Of a stretch of DNA of 64,000 nucleotides, positions 48,913 through 59,790 are shown piece by piece. The DNA is from Mytilisepta virgata. Taxonomy: Eukaryota > Mollusca > Bivalvia > Mytilida > Mytilidae. The notes under the pieces were generated by a model. The model did not search any database and was not told the DNA's origin. It worked only from the letters and a program-made list of their open reading frames with translations. The translations under genes and the position numbers were made by a program. How positions within the stretch are numbered: the stretch's first letter is position 1; each line of letters begins with the position of its first letter. The stretch lies in contig CM051515.1 in NCBI GenBank assembly GCA_028015205.1, positions 13,162,001 through 13,226,000 on the forward strand, read 5' to 3'.

Positions 48913-49322
48913 TAAGGATGCTCGCTGGTCATGTTTTGGTCTTTTTGTCAGGTTTTTGTCAAATTTTTGGAATCCTCGGGGTTTTATCCATTTCTTAAAC
49001 ATGAAATTTTTTGCCCATGAACCCCCACTTTTTCTTTTATAATTCAATCATATATACCTTAAAATGGTATTTGACAAAATTTTATGAAATCCTTTTTATT
49101 GTTTCATACATTTTTGAGAGACTGAATTGCCAATGCAAAGACAATGAAAAATCAAGAGAAAACCTATTTCCTGCAAATTTTCAAGGCTTTATAGCTCTAC
49201 AACAATGAGCACATGAACCTATATTTTTTCTTGATTATTTGTTTACTATTCATATGTTCTCTCAAACTAAAACACCTATTTCAATCCTATTTATTTCCTA
49301 TTAGACCAGTGATCATCCTTAA
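48913..49322 (+). mobile_element. MITE, family C, copy 2
   Basis: Ends ttaaggatgctcgctgg and ccagtgatcatccttaaa. High similarity to 24294-24689 across the whole length. The ends read ttaagg/ccttaa, compatible with insertion at TTAA, though one copy cannot prove this. Confidence 0.8.
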
Positions 49323-51319
49323 ACAAGAAATTTGAGGCTCCAGAAAGGCATATATGCTGCTTAGCAGATCAATTTTCACAGATCTATACATGTACTGGGT
49401 CAAAATAAAATTCAGTACATTGATTTTTAATGCATTAAACATAATGTACCAAATAATGAAATATGTCCAGTGTATTATAAGGAAAATAGCAAATGAATTT
49501 ACTAGTATCATATTCACACAAAATTTCTTGAATTGTATTTGCAGTGGGCTAGAATTTGTATGTAACCCTTGGACACATTTGGAAGAAAGTCAGACATGAG
49601 AAAATGTAAATGAACATTTATTGTCCAAAAAAAAAAGAGATCACAGCAGACTTTGTACAAGTATGACAGTAGCCATTTTTACAAGGTTTCATATTTGTGT
49701 TTTTATCAAAAGTTTAGCAGGGAATGATTTTATCTTTTATTAACATCATTTATTGTGTATGTGTCTATCTTGTTGTTGTATATATGTCTTTACTGAAAGA
49801 TAAAAACATATGTGGGGTTAAATAGACTATAAGCCAAGGCCAATTCAAATTAATTAAATTATCATCCACCCTATCAAAAATATGGAGTGGTCAGAAGGAT
49901 TTTATTTCTTGTAAAATGGATCAAATTCTATTATTAACTCATATTTGGCATGAAATTTCTCACGGATTAGGTCAGTGATAGGGGACTCAATTTGACTACA
50001 TACAAAATGATTGTACATGTGAAATCAAATACCGTATAAGTGGTTTTTGTTTCGGGGGTTGAAAATATCACATTTTTGTTCAATAAAAGGATGTTTTTAT
50101 TTTTGAGTGATGTAATTTCCATGATCTCTGATTTGAGCGAAAAGATGTATTTTCGCGTTTATGTTAAGGTTGTCTCAAGAAAATATTTTCACTGGATTTA
50201 ACCTGAATATTGGTTTATGGTCATTAATCATTTGATCCCATCATGAGGTAATAAGTGCTTGTGACAATTGTTATCAGATTAGTCGGTGCACTTAATTGTT
50301 TAAATCAATAGACCATAAACCGCTAGAAAATCAAACTTTATAGATACCCGTTATGACTTGTAAGGTGTCAGCCTATGTTTCTTTAGTTGAAAATTTAAAA
50401 AAATCGATACTTATCAGAATGTCATGGTGAGGAAAAAGGCAAACAAAAAATTTACCTGTTATTTGTCTTTTGTCGTCAATTCAGGTTCGCAGACAGGCAA
50501 ATTAGTATATATATATATAGGAAGAAGGATAACTCTAAAAATTTTTGTAATAAAGTGAGGAATATTTAGCATGTTTTTCTTTTCTCGTCCCGATTTTTGT
50601 CGCGAATACAGTAAAAAATAAATCACCACGAAAAAAAAACACTGATATATATTTTGTTGGAAATAGACTAGAAAAATTTCTGAAAATCACATTCCATAAA
50701 AAATGAAAAAAAAAGGGATGGGACAACTTTTAAGGGGCAGGTAGGGGTATAATGTGTCATTTAACTTTAATTGGCCTAACCATTGCAATACTTTAACAGT
50801 TTAAAAACATCACTGTTCTTCATCTTGAATGTAAACAATGACTGAATGAGCCAAAAGCTCCCACTATAGCAAATTCAAGTTGGCCGTTAGCATTGTCAGA
50901 ATACAAATAATACTAGAAAGAAGCTGACACATATAAATAATGTAATTAACATAATTTTGTGTTTTGTTTTTTTAAGCACCTCTGGTTTGCTCAAGATTTC
51001 CAAAAGAATAAAAAAGTGAAGAAAATCCAGAAGACAAATTTTATATTCAAAAGACCAGGCGAATTTGTGATAACAATAACAGGAAACAAAAATTACATAG
51101 TTGTGATGAAAAGAATAAAATACATGTATTAAAGTGAGAAACAACAAAAAACAAAACATGAAAGGTAAACATATTGTGCTTTATTTACAGCACCTAATCA
51201 TAAACATGGCTAACAGGAGATTATTTTATTTCCTTTTGATAACTTGGTTAAGGACAATAACTGGCTGATGTTTTTCACTAACATGCACTGGGTCTGAAAT
51301 GAAAACTTGTCAATTCTAG

Positions 51320-51614
51320 TAAGGCCACACCAAATTGATTTTTAGTTCTTTGTATTTTGCCGCTCCAATTTTCAGACTTGTGAATTATACAAAAAAATGC
51401 TTTGCTGCTTTATTTTGCAAAAATGCTGAAAATAAAAAAGTGTTCACCTGCTCCTTAAATCTGTTAAAAAAAGAATTTGTGTCACATGGCAATTTGATCT
51501 TTGCCTGTAAAAGACTAGTCCTCAAGAAAAATATTAACATTAAAATTTTGCTTGCTTACAAGTATTTTTGCCATAGAATATCCAAAAAACTGAAAACTTG
51601 TTAAGTGTGGCCCA
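51320..51614 (+). mobile_element. MITE-like element, family A, copy 3
   Basis: Ends taaggccacaccaaattg and gttaagtgtggccc. It shares the ttgatctttgcctg, actagtcctcaagaaaaa and aaaattttgcttgctt phrases with 37661-37989 and is shorter than copy 1 by internal loss. Confidence 0.78.
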
Positions 51615-51871
51615 TAGCTATTGATAGCTAAGATTTGAAATCTCACTGAAGATATCTAGTCTTATTTGTGAGATCTGTATTGGCCAAGCAATTTGTGACA
51701 GTAAGAAATTAAGTGTGAAATGTACCCACCATAAAAAAGTAGTAAATTTTTAGTCATATTTCCAATATTTGGTTTTGTTAGTTACATTGTAATATAATCT
51801 CTGTGATTAATTAATTTTTTTAATAGAAGCAGTATTTGTCATTGGTATATATATATTGTAGCTTGGTAGAG

Positions 51872-52000
51872 ATATATGGAGGGGTGGAAAGGGTATTGGG
51901 AGACAGGGAGAAAGGGGGCAGGAGAAAGGAGAAAGGGGGCGGGAGAAAGGAGAGAGGGAGCGGGACAAAGGAGACGAGGGGCGGGAGAAAGGAGGGAGAA
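51872..52000 (+). repeat. GA-rich minisatellite, left array
   Basis: About 100 bp of units like gggggcgggagaaaggaga following atatatggaggggtggaaag. The G runs on one strand could form quadruplex DNA. The antisense Ser/Pro-rich frame (114 codons) is a by-product of this array. Confidence 0.8.
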
Positions 52001-52294
52001 CTATCAAAGGGAAACGAACTTTAATGTTGAAAAAGAAATAAAGAGGTAAAAAAACGAAAAAACTGGGTACTAAATGTTCTAATAAATGGACAAATCTTTC
52101 AAAAAAGGCAACATTTATATTTCCCAAACCATTTTTGCCATTTCTGATCATTTCTAGAAATCATCCTTTCAAAACGGAATTATCTCTCCGTTACGTTTTC
52201 CTTTTTAGCTCACCTGGCCAAAGGCCATGTGAGCTATTGCCATCACTTGGCGTCCGTCGTCGTCGTCCGTCGTCGTCGTCGTTAACAATTATAC

Positions 52295-53440
52295 AAAAAT
52301 CTTCTCCTCTGAAACTACTTGACTAATTAGAACCAAACTTGGTATGAATGTTCCTTGGGGTACCCTGCATAGAACTGATGTGGGGATTTTTGATTCGTCG
52401 AAAAACATGGCCACTGTTACTAAAAATAGAACATAGGGGTCAAACAACAGTTTTTCGCAAATATCTCAAAAATCATTAGCTTACGGCAAATTCTGGCAGG
52501 TTGAAAGTGTTCAGCATGATGAGAGCTATCTGTATGCTGATTTTCGTGAAAATCTGTCAACTGATGTTAGAGTTATTGCCCTTTTTTGACATTTCTGGGT
52601 TTTTTTTATGTTATTATTTCAAAAATTTTCTTCTCTGAAACTACTATTCAAAATCAAATGAAACTTGGTAAGATTGTTCCTTGGGGTACTCTGCATAGAA
52701 CTGTTGTGGGGATTTTTTATTCGTCGAAAAACATGGCCGCTGTTACTAAAAATAGAACATAGGTATCAAACAACAGCTTTTCGCAAATATCTCAAAAATC
52801 ATTAGGTTACGACAAATTCTGGCAGGTTGAAAGTGTTCAGCATGATGAGAGCTACCTGTATGCTGATTTTCGTGAAAATCTGTCAACTGATGTTAGAGTT
52901 ATTGCCCTTTTTTGACATTTCTGGCTTTTTTTTATGTTATTATTTCAAAAATCTTCTTCTCTGAAACTACTATTCAAAATCAAATTAAACTTGGTAAGAT
53001 TGTTCCTTGGGGTACCCTGCATAGAACTGTTGTGGGGATTTTTATTCGTCGAAAAACATGGCCGCTGTTACTAAAAATAGAACTTAGGGGTCAAACAACA
53101 TTTTTTCGCAAATATCTCAAAAATCATTAGGTTACGGCAAATTCTGGCAGGTTGAAAGTGTTCAGCATGATGAGAGCTACCCGTGTGCTGATTTTCGTGA
53201 AAATCTGTCATCTGATGTTAGAGTTATTGTCCTTTTTTGACATTTTTGGCTTTTCTTTATGTTGTTATTTCAAAAATCTTCTTCTCTGAAACTACTTTTC
53301 AAAATCAAATGAAACTTGGTACGATTGTTCCTTAGGGTATCCTGCAAAAAATGAATGCTTGGATTTTTGATTGGTCAAAAAACATGTCCGCCCTTTCTAA
53401 AAATAGAACATAGGGGTCAAAATGCTGTTTTTGGCTATTT
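52295..53440. repeat. ~325-bp tandem repeat inside element F1
   Basis: Units start near 52300, 52626, 52950 and 53275 with cttctctgaaactac and carry attcgtcgaaaaacatggcc and ggcaggttgaaagtgttcag. Units 2 and 3 are nearly identical; the fourth decays after about 130 bp. Frames inside it are not genes. Confidence 0.85.
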
Positions 53441-53649
53441 TTTCCTTAATTATAGAAAGAAAATGAAGATGAAAGCTACTTTCAAGGTGAACATGGTATC
53501 CCGAGTTGAATGGTGATGATGAAAGTTTGTTTTGGATGGCCATTTTTAAAATGGCTGCCATTTTCCCACCATTTTTTACACTTGCTCAGATTTCAACAAT
53601 ATTTGGTTTTTAAAGTAAACATGGTATCCTTAGTGAATAGTGATGATGA

Positions 53650-54180
53650 GATTTTTTGTATGGAGCATCTATGGAAGGTCCTTTAGGAAATTTGCATAAA
53701 TCTTCAACAAAATGGCCGTCATGAGCATTTACATGTTCTGATTGGTCGAAATTTTAAACTTCTTCTCCTCTGAAACCTTAAAGCCAAAGAATTGATTTTT
53801 GGTATGGAGCATCTATGGAAGGTCCTTTACAAAGTTTGCATAACTCATCATGGTCCGTAAACAAAATGGCCGCCATGAGCATTTACATGTTCTGATTGGT
53901 CAAAATTTTAAACTTCTTCTCCTCTGAAACCTGAAAGCCAAATGAATTGATTTTTGGCATGGAGCATCTATGGAAGGTCCTTTAGGAAGTTTGTATAAAT
54001 CTTCCTGGTCCATGAAACAAAATGGCCGTCATGAGCATTTACATGTTGTGATTGGTCGAAATTTAAAAGTTCTTCTCCTTTGAAACCGTAAAGCCAAATG
54101 AACTAATTTTTGGTATGGAGCATCTATGGAAGGTCCTTTACAAACTTTGCATAAATCTTTCTAGTCCGTGAAACAAAATT
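53650..54180. repeat. ~155-bp tandem repeat inside element F1
   Basis: Four units marked by tatggagcatctatggaagg, aaaatggccg.catgagcatt and acttcttctcctctgaaacc, with spacing of about 150-160 bp. They share the ctctgaaac phrase with the neighbouring 325-bp unit, so both may come from one ancestor. Confidence 0.8.
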
Positions 54181-54824
54181 GCCACCAGAAACCTTTATAT
54201 GTTCTGAACGGTTAAAATTTAAAATATTGCAACAAACTTGGTCAAATAGTTGATTAATTGTCCAATGATAACCCAATCCAATGACTCCAGGTGAGCGATA
54301 CAGGCTCTGGTGAGCCTCTTGTTAAAATTCCCCCATCATTTCCGGTTTGCCTTCACATGTGGGTATCTGTTTCCTCTAAGTATTTGGCGATCTTCTACAA
54401 ATTTAAAAAGAAGGGATGCTGACAATGTCAGAGAGATACACTCCCTCCTCTAAACAATATTACATGTACTTAACGCGTTTTCCAGGTCACCTTAAAATAT
54501 TTACGTTATCCACTTGACCATACAAAGTAAAGTGTTCTCGAGGACAGGGAAAAATAGAGATGACACAATAAAAAATTATGTCTAATTTCATGATCCTCAT
54601 ACACGACCATACATATCAAAAATGAGTTTCTTGACATTGGGGCATGCACAATGCACCATTGACAACATTCCAACATTGTGTATTAATTTGCGTACGAGTC
54701 GGAGTCAGGCCTTGTTCGTAAAATCAGTATATGCTTTAATAAAGACCTATGCCACCTATATATGGTCATATATTAATTCAAATTTGTATTAAAATCGATT
54801 GATCTGAAAAAAGACGGTTGTTAA

Positions 54825-54931
54825 GGTGGGAGATAGAAGCAGAGGGGCGGGAGAAAGGAGAGAGGGGGCGGGAGAAAGTAGACGAGGGGCGGGAGAAAGG
54901 AGAAAGGTACCTTTCCACCCCCTCATATATA
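54825..54931 (+). repeat. GA-rich minisatellite, right array
   Basis: Units ggggcgggagaaaggagaga as in 51872-52000 and in the same orientation. It is followed by ctttccaccccctcatatat, the inverse of the motif at 51872-51892. Confidence 0.8.
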
Positions 54932-57019
54932 CAGTTGATTCTCAGTATCTTGAAATCGCTTGAGTCAAAATTCAGTTATGTCCAATTTTTTTTATGGTCC
55001 CGAGCAGATGACAGTATAATCTATTTTTTTTATTCCTTTTGTCTTGAAAATTGATTAGTCCAAATTTGGGGTATGACAAACTAATATAACATATCCAGGA
55101 AATATAATTAGTGCATTATGTCGAATTCATTAATTATCTATACAGGTGAACCAAATATTCACACATGTCAATTTGTAAATTGATATCGGGAATGTCATTT
55201 CATTCGAATTATGTTTTATTACTAATTTTGTTTAGACTTAAATTTGTATTAGGTTGTTAAGATTAAGCATAAGGAGAAATGTACACTACTTTATTTATGA
55301 GTAAAATCATGTGACATACAAATTCCTCTAAGCAAGTTATCTCCCGTTTTTTAAACCCTTATACTAATTTTTTCTTCTATAACCCTTTAGATACCCCTTG
55401 AATATGACGTTTATATCTATAAAAGTTCATGTCAGTTTCCCTGTAAAAACACAGAACGTAAACGTGTATGACATTTTGCAAAGAAACATTTATTTCCCTT
55501 ATTAGAGCGCGCTGAAAAAAGGTACAAGATTAGAAAATTGTGCATATTTAATTAAATTTGGCAGAAAATTTGTCTTTATAAGAGAAATGAAACCTTTTGC
55601 ATTTGCCAGAAGCGGGCAGAAAAAACAGGAAATGTCACGGTCATATGCGGACAAATGTGGTCATTCTTCTACCAGTAGATGCATTTGTAGCTCAAAGTTG
55701 CACTTTTAAGCAATTTTCAATATTTTTAATATAGCTTATTAGGTAGCATGGCTTTGAATTTTTGGAAAGATTAGGCAGAAATAATACCAAACCGAAAGTA
55801 CCAATTTTGCTAAATTTAGATCAAAGGTAATATGAATTATGATGCAGGATGCAGACAAATTTATTACAGACGCACATTGGTTTTATTTTTAGTCCAGCAC
55901 TGGTAGTTTTGATAAAAACTAGCCGTGCTGGAGTATTGTTAACACGACGATCTGTTGAGCCAAAGTACCCCCAATCTGCAAATAGTTCCTATGAACTCAA
56001 TTCAATTTTAAATCAAGGTACAATGCATAGGGTTTCCTGCAGTTATTCACTGAAAAATAACATATATAGAAAGATAACTCTGTCGAATAACAAATGGCTG
56101 TTGGAGAAAACTGTTTTGAATCAAGCAAGCTTTAGCGTATGAATATGAAAAAATACAGAAGTGCGAAAGAGAGGGAAATTCAATTTAATTTACAACCAAG
56201 ATAATCCGTAATATTGTTACCGGTTGGTGACAGTCGGTAATTTTAATATTTTCAGTAAGTTAATTACTTTCAGTCCTCATCGAGTGTTCATTTCGTCATT
56301 CTTAACCATTTCAACCATTTACTGTATTGAAAATAGTTGTATTGAGCAGTGATACTAAACAGAGTCGAGGAGAGAGGATTAGAGTCGACTAGAGACTATT
56401 AATGAAAAAATTATATATTAAAGTAAATAAAGGTTGGACATGAAACATAAAATGATTTTCGTCTTGTATTGAACTTTAATTAATGTTATTTTTTTGTAAA
56501 TAATCACATATTAGCCAGAATCAGGTCGCAACATCAAAATATTCTTCGTTGCGTAATGGCGACCATAGTCAACAAATTATCCGACTTGTATAGGTGGTTT
56601 TAGTCCATGTACGATGATATGATATTGTAATGTTTGTTTTGTGTGTCTAATGTTGACCATTTGAAGGCTTTTAATTTGGAAATGGGAAAATCGTAGGCCA
56701 AAATCTTCATCAAAAGTAAACAATTCCGTAATATTAATTCCTTCGGATCTTACACAGAGTCTACAGATATTTATGTAGAAGTTCAATGTAACATCAACTT
56801 AATTATTTCATAAACTTTTCATAAAAGAGAATTGGGAGTTATCTAATGTTTTTATTTGGCAAATTTTATTGTATATAAAGCTAATATCTGTCTTCATGTT
56901 TTCATTTATCCAAAACTTCGATAATTTAAAATGAATCTGTAAATATTGTAAATAGGAATAGTATTGTGAGGAAGAAGAGTATTAGAATTTTATCTTTTAA
57001 CTGCAAAAATATTTTATCA

Positions 57020-57203
57020 TGTTTTTTGCTAAAAAAAATTTGAAATTTTATTTTTAATTTATGAAATATGAAATGAGAAAAAAATTGAGAAATGAGAAAA
57101 AAATTGCCCCCTCCCCAACTTCTCATTTACCCCCCCCCCCCAAATTTTGTTTTTAACCCCCCTCCCCCATTTAATTATACTTTGCAACCATAACAGCCCA
57201 TTT
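57020..57203. repeat. C-rich repeat abutting the LINE fragment
   Basis: Close relative of 38580-38760, with ctaaaaaaaatttgaaattt, aaaattgccccctcccc, C-runs and ttgcaaccataacagcccat. Similarity stops at 57203, just before the endonuclease frame. Confidence 0.75.
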
Positions 57204-57224
57204 TTTTGAGAAGTATACAGGCAT

Positions 57225-57755
57225 ATGGACATCTGTCTCATTCAGGAACACTGGCTCTTTAAATGCCAGATTGACAACTTAAATGAGTTGCATGGACAAT
57301 TGTATGGAGTAGGAAAATCCGTAGATAATAGAGACCCAATAACCCCTGTGCAAATGCCTCGAGGATATGGCGGGGTTGGAATCTTATGGAGAAAAGAGAT
57401 GGATAGCTTAATTACCACATCGGATATTGGTAATGAACGTATACAGTGTGTTGAAGTGAGAGGAGATGAAAAGAAGCTATTATTAGTATCAGTTTATTTG
57501 CCCTGTAGAGAAACTACGAATAATATCTCTGAACTTCAAGAATGTGTTGATATGTTGTATGAAATCGTGGAATCATTTACTGGAACACATTGTATATTAG
57601 TAGCAGGGGACTTTAACGAAAATATTTTTAATAAATCTGGTCTTACGAGGAATCAGTATATTTTAGATTTTATGGAAGAATGCAAATTTTATGCTAAGGA
57701 GGTTGGAAAAACATTTATACACTCCAATGGACATTCAGGGGATCTACATATTTAA
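57225..57755 (+). pseudogene. LINE endonuclease (EEP) domain fragment, truncated at both ends
   Basis: 176 codons starting MDICLIQEHWL. The motif IQEHWL (catalytic Glu8), GYGGVGILW (about 48-55) and LVAGDFNEN (Asp129, Asn131) identify the apurinic-type endonuclease of non-LTR retrotransposons. The N-terminal ~40 residues with the first catalytic Asn are missing; an in-frame TGA lies at 57207-57209. The frame stops at GHSGDLHI, before the expected Ser-x-x-Asp-Tyr/His end. No reverse transcriptase follows. It is therefore a dead fragment, probably of a CR1/Jockey-like element. A domesticated endonuclease is unlikely given the missing ends. Confidence 0.8.
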
Positions 57756-59009
57756 GTCAGAATGTTTTTTACTCTTAACAGTCCGAAAAAAAAATCCGGG
57801 AAGAGTTATCTCTCTTTAGTTAATGGTATATTATTCTGACTTGTACAAGTAAGTTTGTTCAAGTTAAGATTTTTCTTCTTGATCCAATTCAAGACATTTT
57901 TTGAGTAAGAGTAACTTCACTTCTCGTTGCTCTTAACTTACTTGTTACAGTAAGAAAATGATGTGCGCATAATCTTGCTAAATAAAAAAAACTAAAGGAG
58001 CCTGGTAATAATAAAATACATCTTTTCTTCTTTGGAAAGTTCCGATTTTTTTTTAATTTCTTGTTGTTCATTTTCGAAAACTGCCTTTAGCCTTTTCCGA
58101 AAATTGTAATTATATACAATTTCAGGAATAATATTGTAAAATACAGGTCAAAAAGTGTAATTTATGATTTAAAGATCCCGTGTTATGTATACATTCGCTG
58201 ATCCATTTGGGAGTTCATTGAAACAATTCGGTCACCTTTTAACAAATTAAACAAAGGAAATCTTACAATAAATGATGATAACAGATTTACAATAAAAATG
58301 GTATAAAAATGATTTTGTTGTATTCTGCTGTGAATATTAATATAATTTTAAAAGGATTGTGTGATAAAAATAGCATTCTCTAACAAAAAATCAGTCTCAA
58401 AATCCTACTTACATATCCCAACGTTAACTGACAAGGAACAACAGGTATATGAACTGGTCACGGAGGAGATACATTTTGCGAAAAAGGTAAGATGAAAAAT
58501 TTCTGCAGAAGGACCACAGTAATCTTCACAAAAGGGATGCTCCGAACAGTATTTAAATACGATAGCTTCATATTGACAGCTTAGCGCTATTATGCTTGGC
58601 TCAATAAAGCATAGTAATATATAATATCTAGACCGTTTAATCTACAGAACAATAGGTTATATAAATTATGTTAAAATTCTACTCAATTAAAAGATGAAAA
58701 ATATTTCATGACTTCTTTCTTACCACTGTAGTGATGACAAAAACTGTGAAAGATAGGGGTAATTTGCATAAAAAAAGCACTCAACTCAAGTTCATTTACA
58801 AGAAATAAAATCCCTATATAAAACTGATTAACAATATCTGGACAGAGTCGACAAATTTCCCAGTTTTGTATATAGAGTGATCTCTGATGCTAGTCAATTG
58901 AGAAACGGGGTCATCTGACGTCAGAGGAAACTCTGACTAGTATATTTTATGAAGGATAACTTTACATGAGAATATGAGAAAGTAACAAATTGACATCGCT
59001 GCAAAATTG

Positions 59010-59185
59010 AGAGTCTACCCCCGGTTTTTTGGTGGGGTCCATGTTGTTCATATGTTTTTAGGTTTTAAGTGTAGTGTTTGTATTGTTTTGGTCTTGTCTT
59101 CGGTGTTCTCCGGAGTTTGTCAGTTGCTCTCGATTTTCCCCTCCTTCCAATATCCCTTTGGTATTTCTTGACTTTTACTTTCAAT
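59010..59185 (+). repeat. Interspersed repeat tail
   Basis: Contains ccggttttttggtggggtcc, ggtcttgtcttcggtgttct and tccaatatccctttggtatt. The last part is matched, inverted, at about 47270-47350, and the first part resembles 16270-16340. Family known to me only as a common bivalve repeat. Confidence 0.55.
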
Positions 59186-59199
59186 GTGATTTAAAATAA

Positions 59200-59790
59200 A
59201 ATAAATGAGAAAATCAGTGCGCACAATTTAAATTAGACCGAATAAACTGACTTAATCCATTAAGAATCTACAAGTGTATGCCTTTCATCTGGGTATTTTC
59301 GAATCTGATTCAAATAGATAAGAAATGAAACTGACTTGAGATGAGTAACTGGAACCCAACAAACTGACTTCGTGAAATAAGAATCTTCATTTGTTTTACT
59401 GCGAGACGGATATATATTCGAATCTGACTAATACAAATCAGAAATGCAACTGACTTGATCAAATAAAAATCTACATGAGTATGAATGTGAGCTGAATAGT
59501 TCCGAATCTGATTTCAACAAATACAAAATGAAACTGACTTGAGAAAATCAGTGGCCTCAATTTAACTGAAACAGTAACAGACTTACTTCATGAAATCAGA
59601 ATGTCTTCCTGTCTGATTTCAACAAAAAAAAGGAGGTAAAACGTATAAGTCAAGGCAATACAATACTGACTTCAGAAACCGGGAAAGATATTTTTTTCAA
59701 ACTGAGTAGACAAAGTTTTTTGAGAAACTAACATCAAACTATATGAAGATTACTTGCAATCTGAGTTTAAAAAAGAAACGAAACTGATAG
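59200..59790. repeat. Degenerate ~120-bp tandem array
   Basis: At least four diverged units share gaaactgacttga, aataagaatct, gaatctgattcaaa and acaaatcagaaatg. Identity is moderate and spacing drifts, which suggests an old array. Confidence 0.6.

Larger units (their letters stand above)
52203..54323 (-). mobile_element. Non-autonomous element, family F1, copy 2
   Basis: In reverse orientation to copy 1. Its left side reads ttttagctcacctggcca, aaggccatgtgagc, then catcacttggcgtccgtcg and a (gtc)n tract. Its right side reads ccaggtgagcgatacaggct and the near-palindrome aggctctggtgagcct (54302-54317). Inside are about 3.5 copies of a ~325-bp unit (52295-53440, marker cttctctgaaactac) and about four copies of a ~155-bp unit (53650-54180, marker gcatctatggaaggtccttt). 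Confidence 0.78.

Noticed and set aside
51807..52151. 114-codon Ser/Pro-rich minus-strand frame
   Set aside because: Produced by translating the GA-rich minisatellite; no start context or conservation.
55849..56142. 97-codon plus-strand frame
   Set aside because: No recognisable motif, no splice context and composition like the surrounding spacer.
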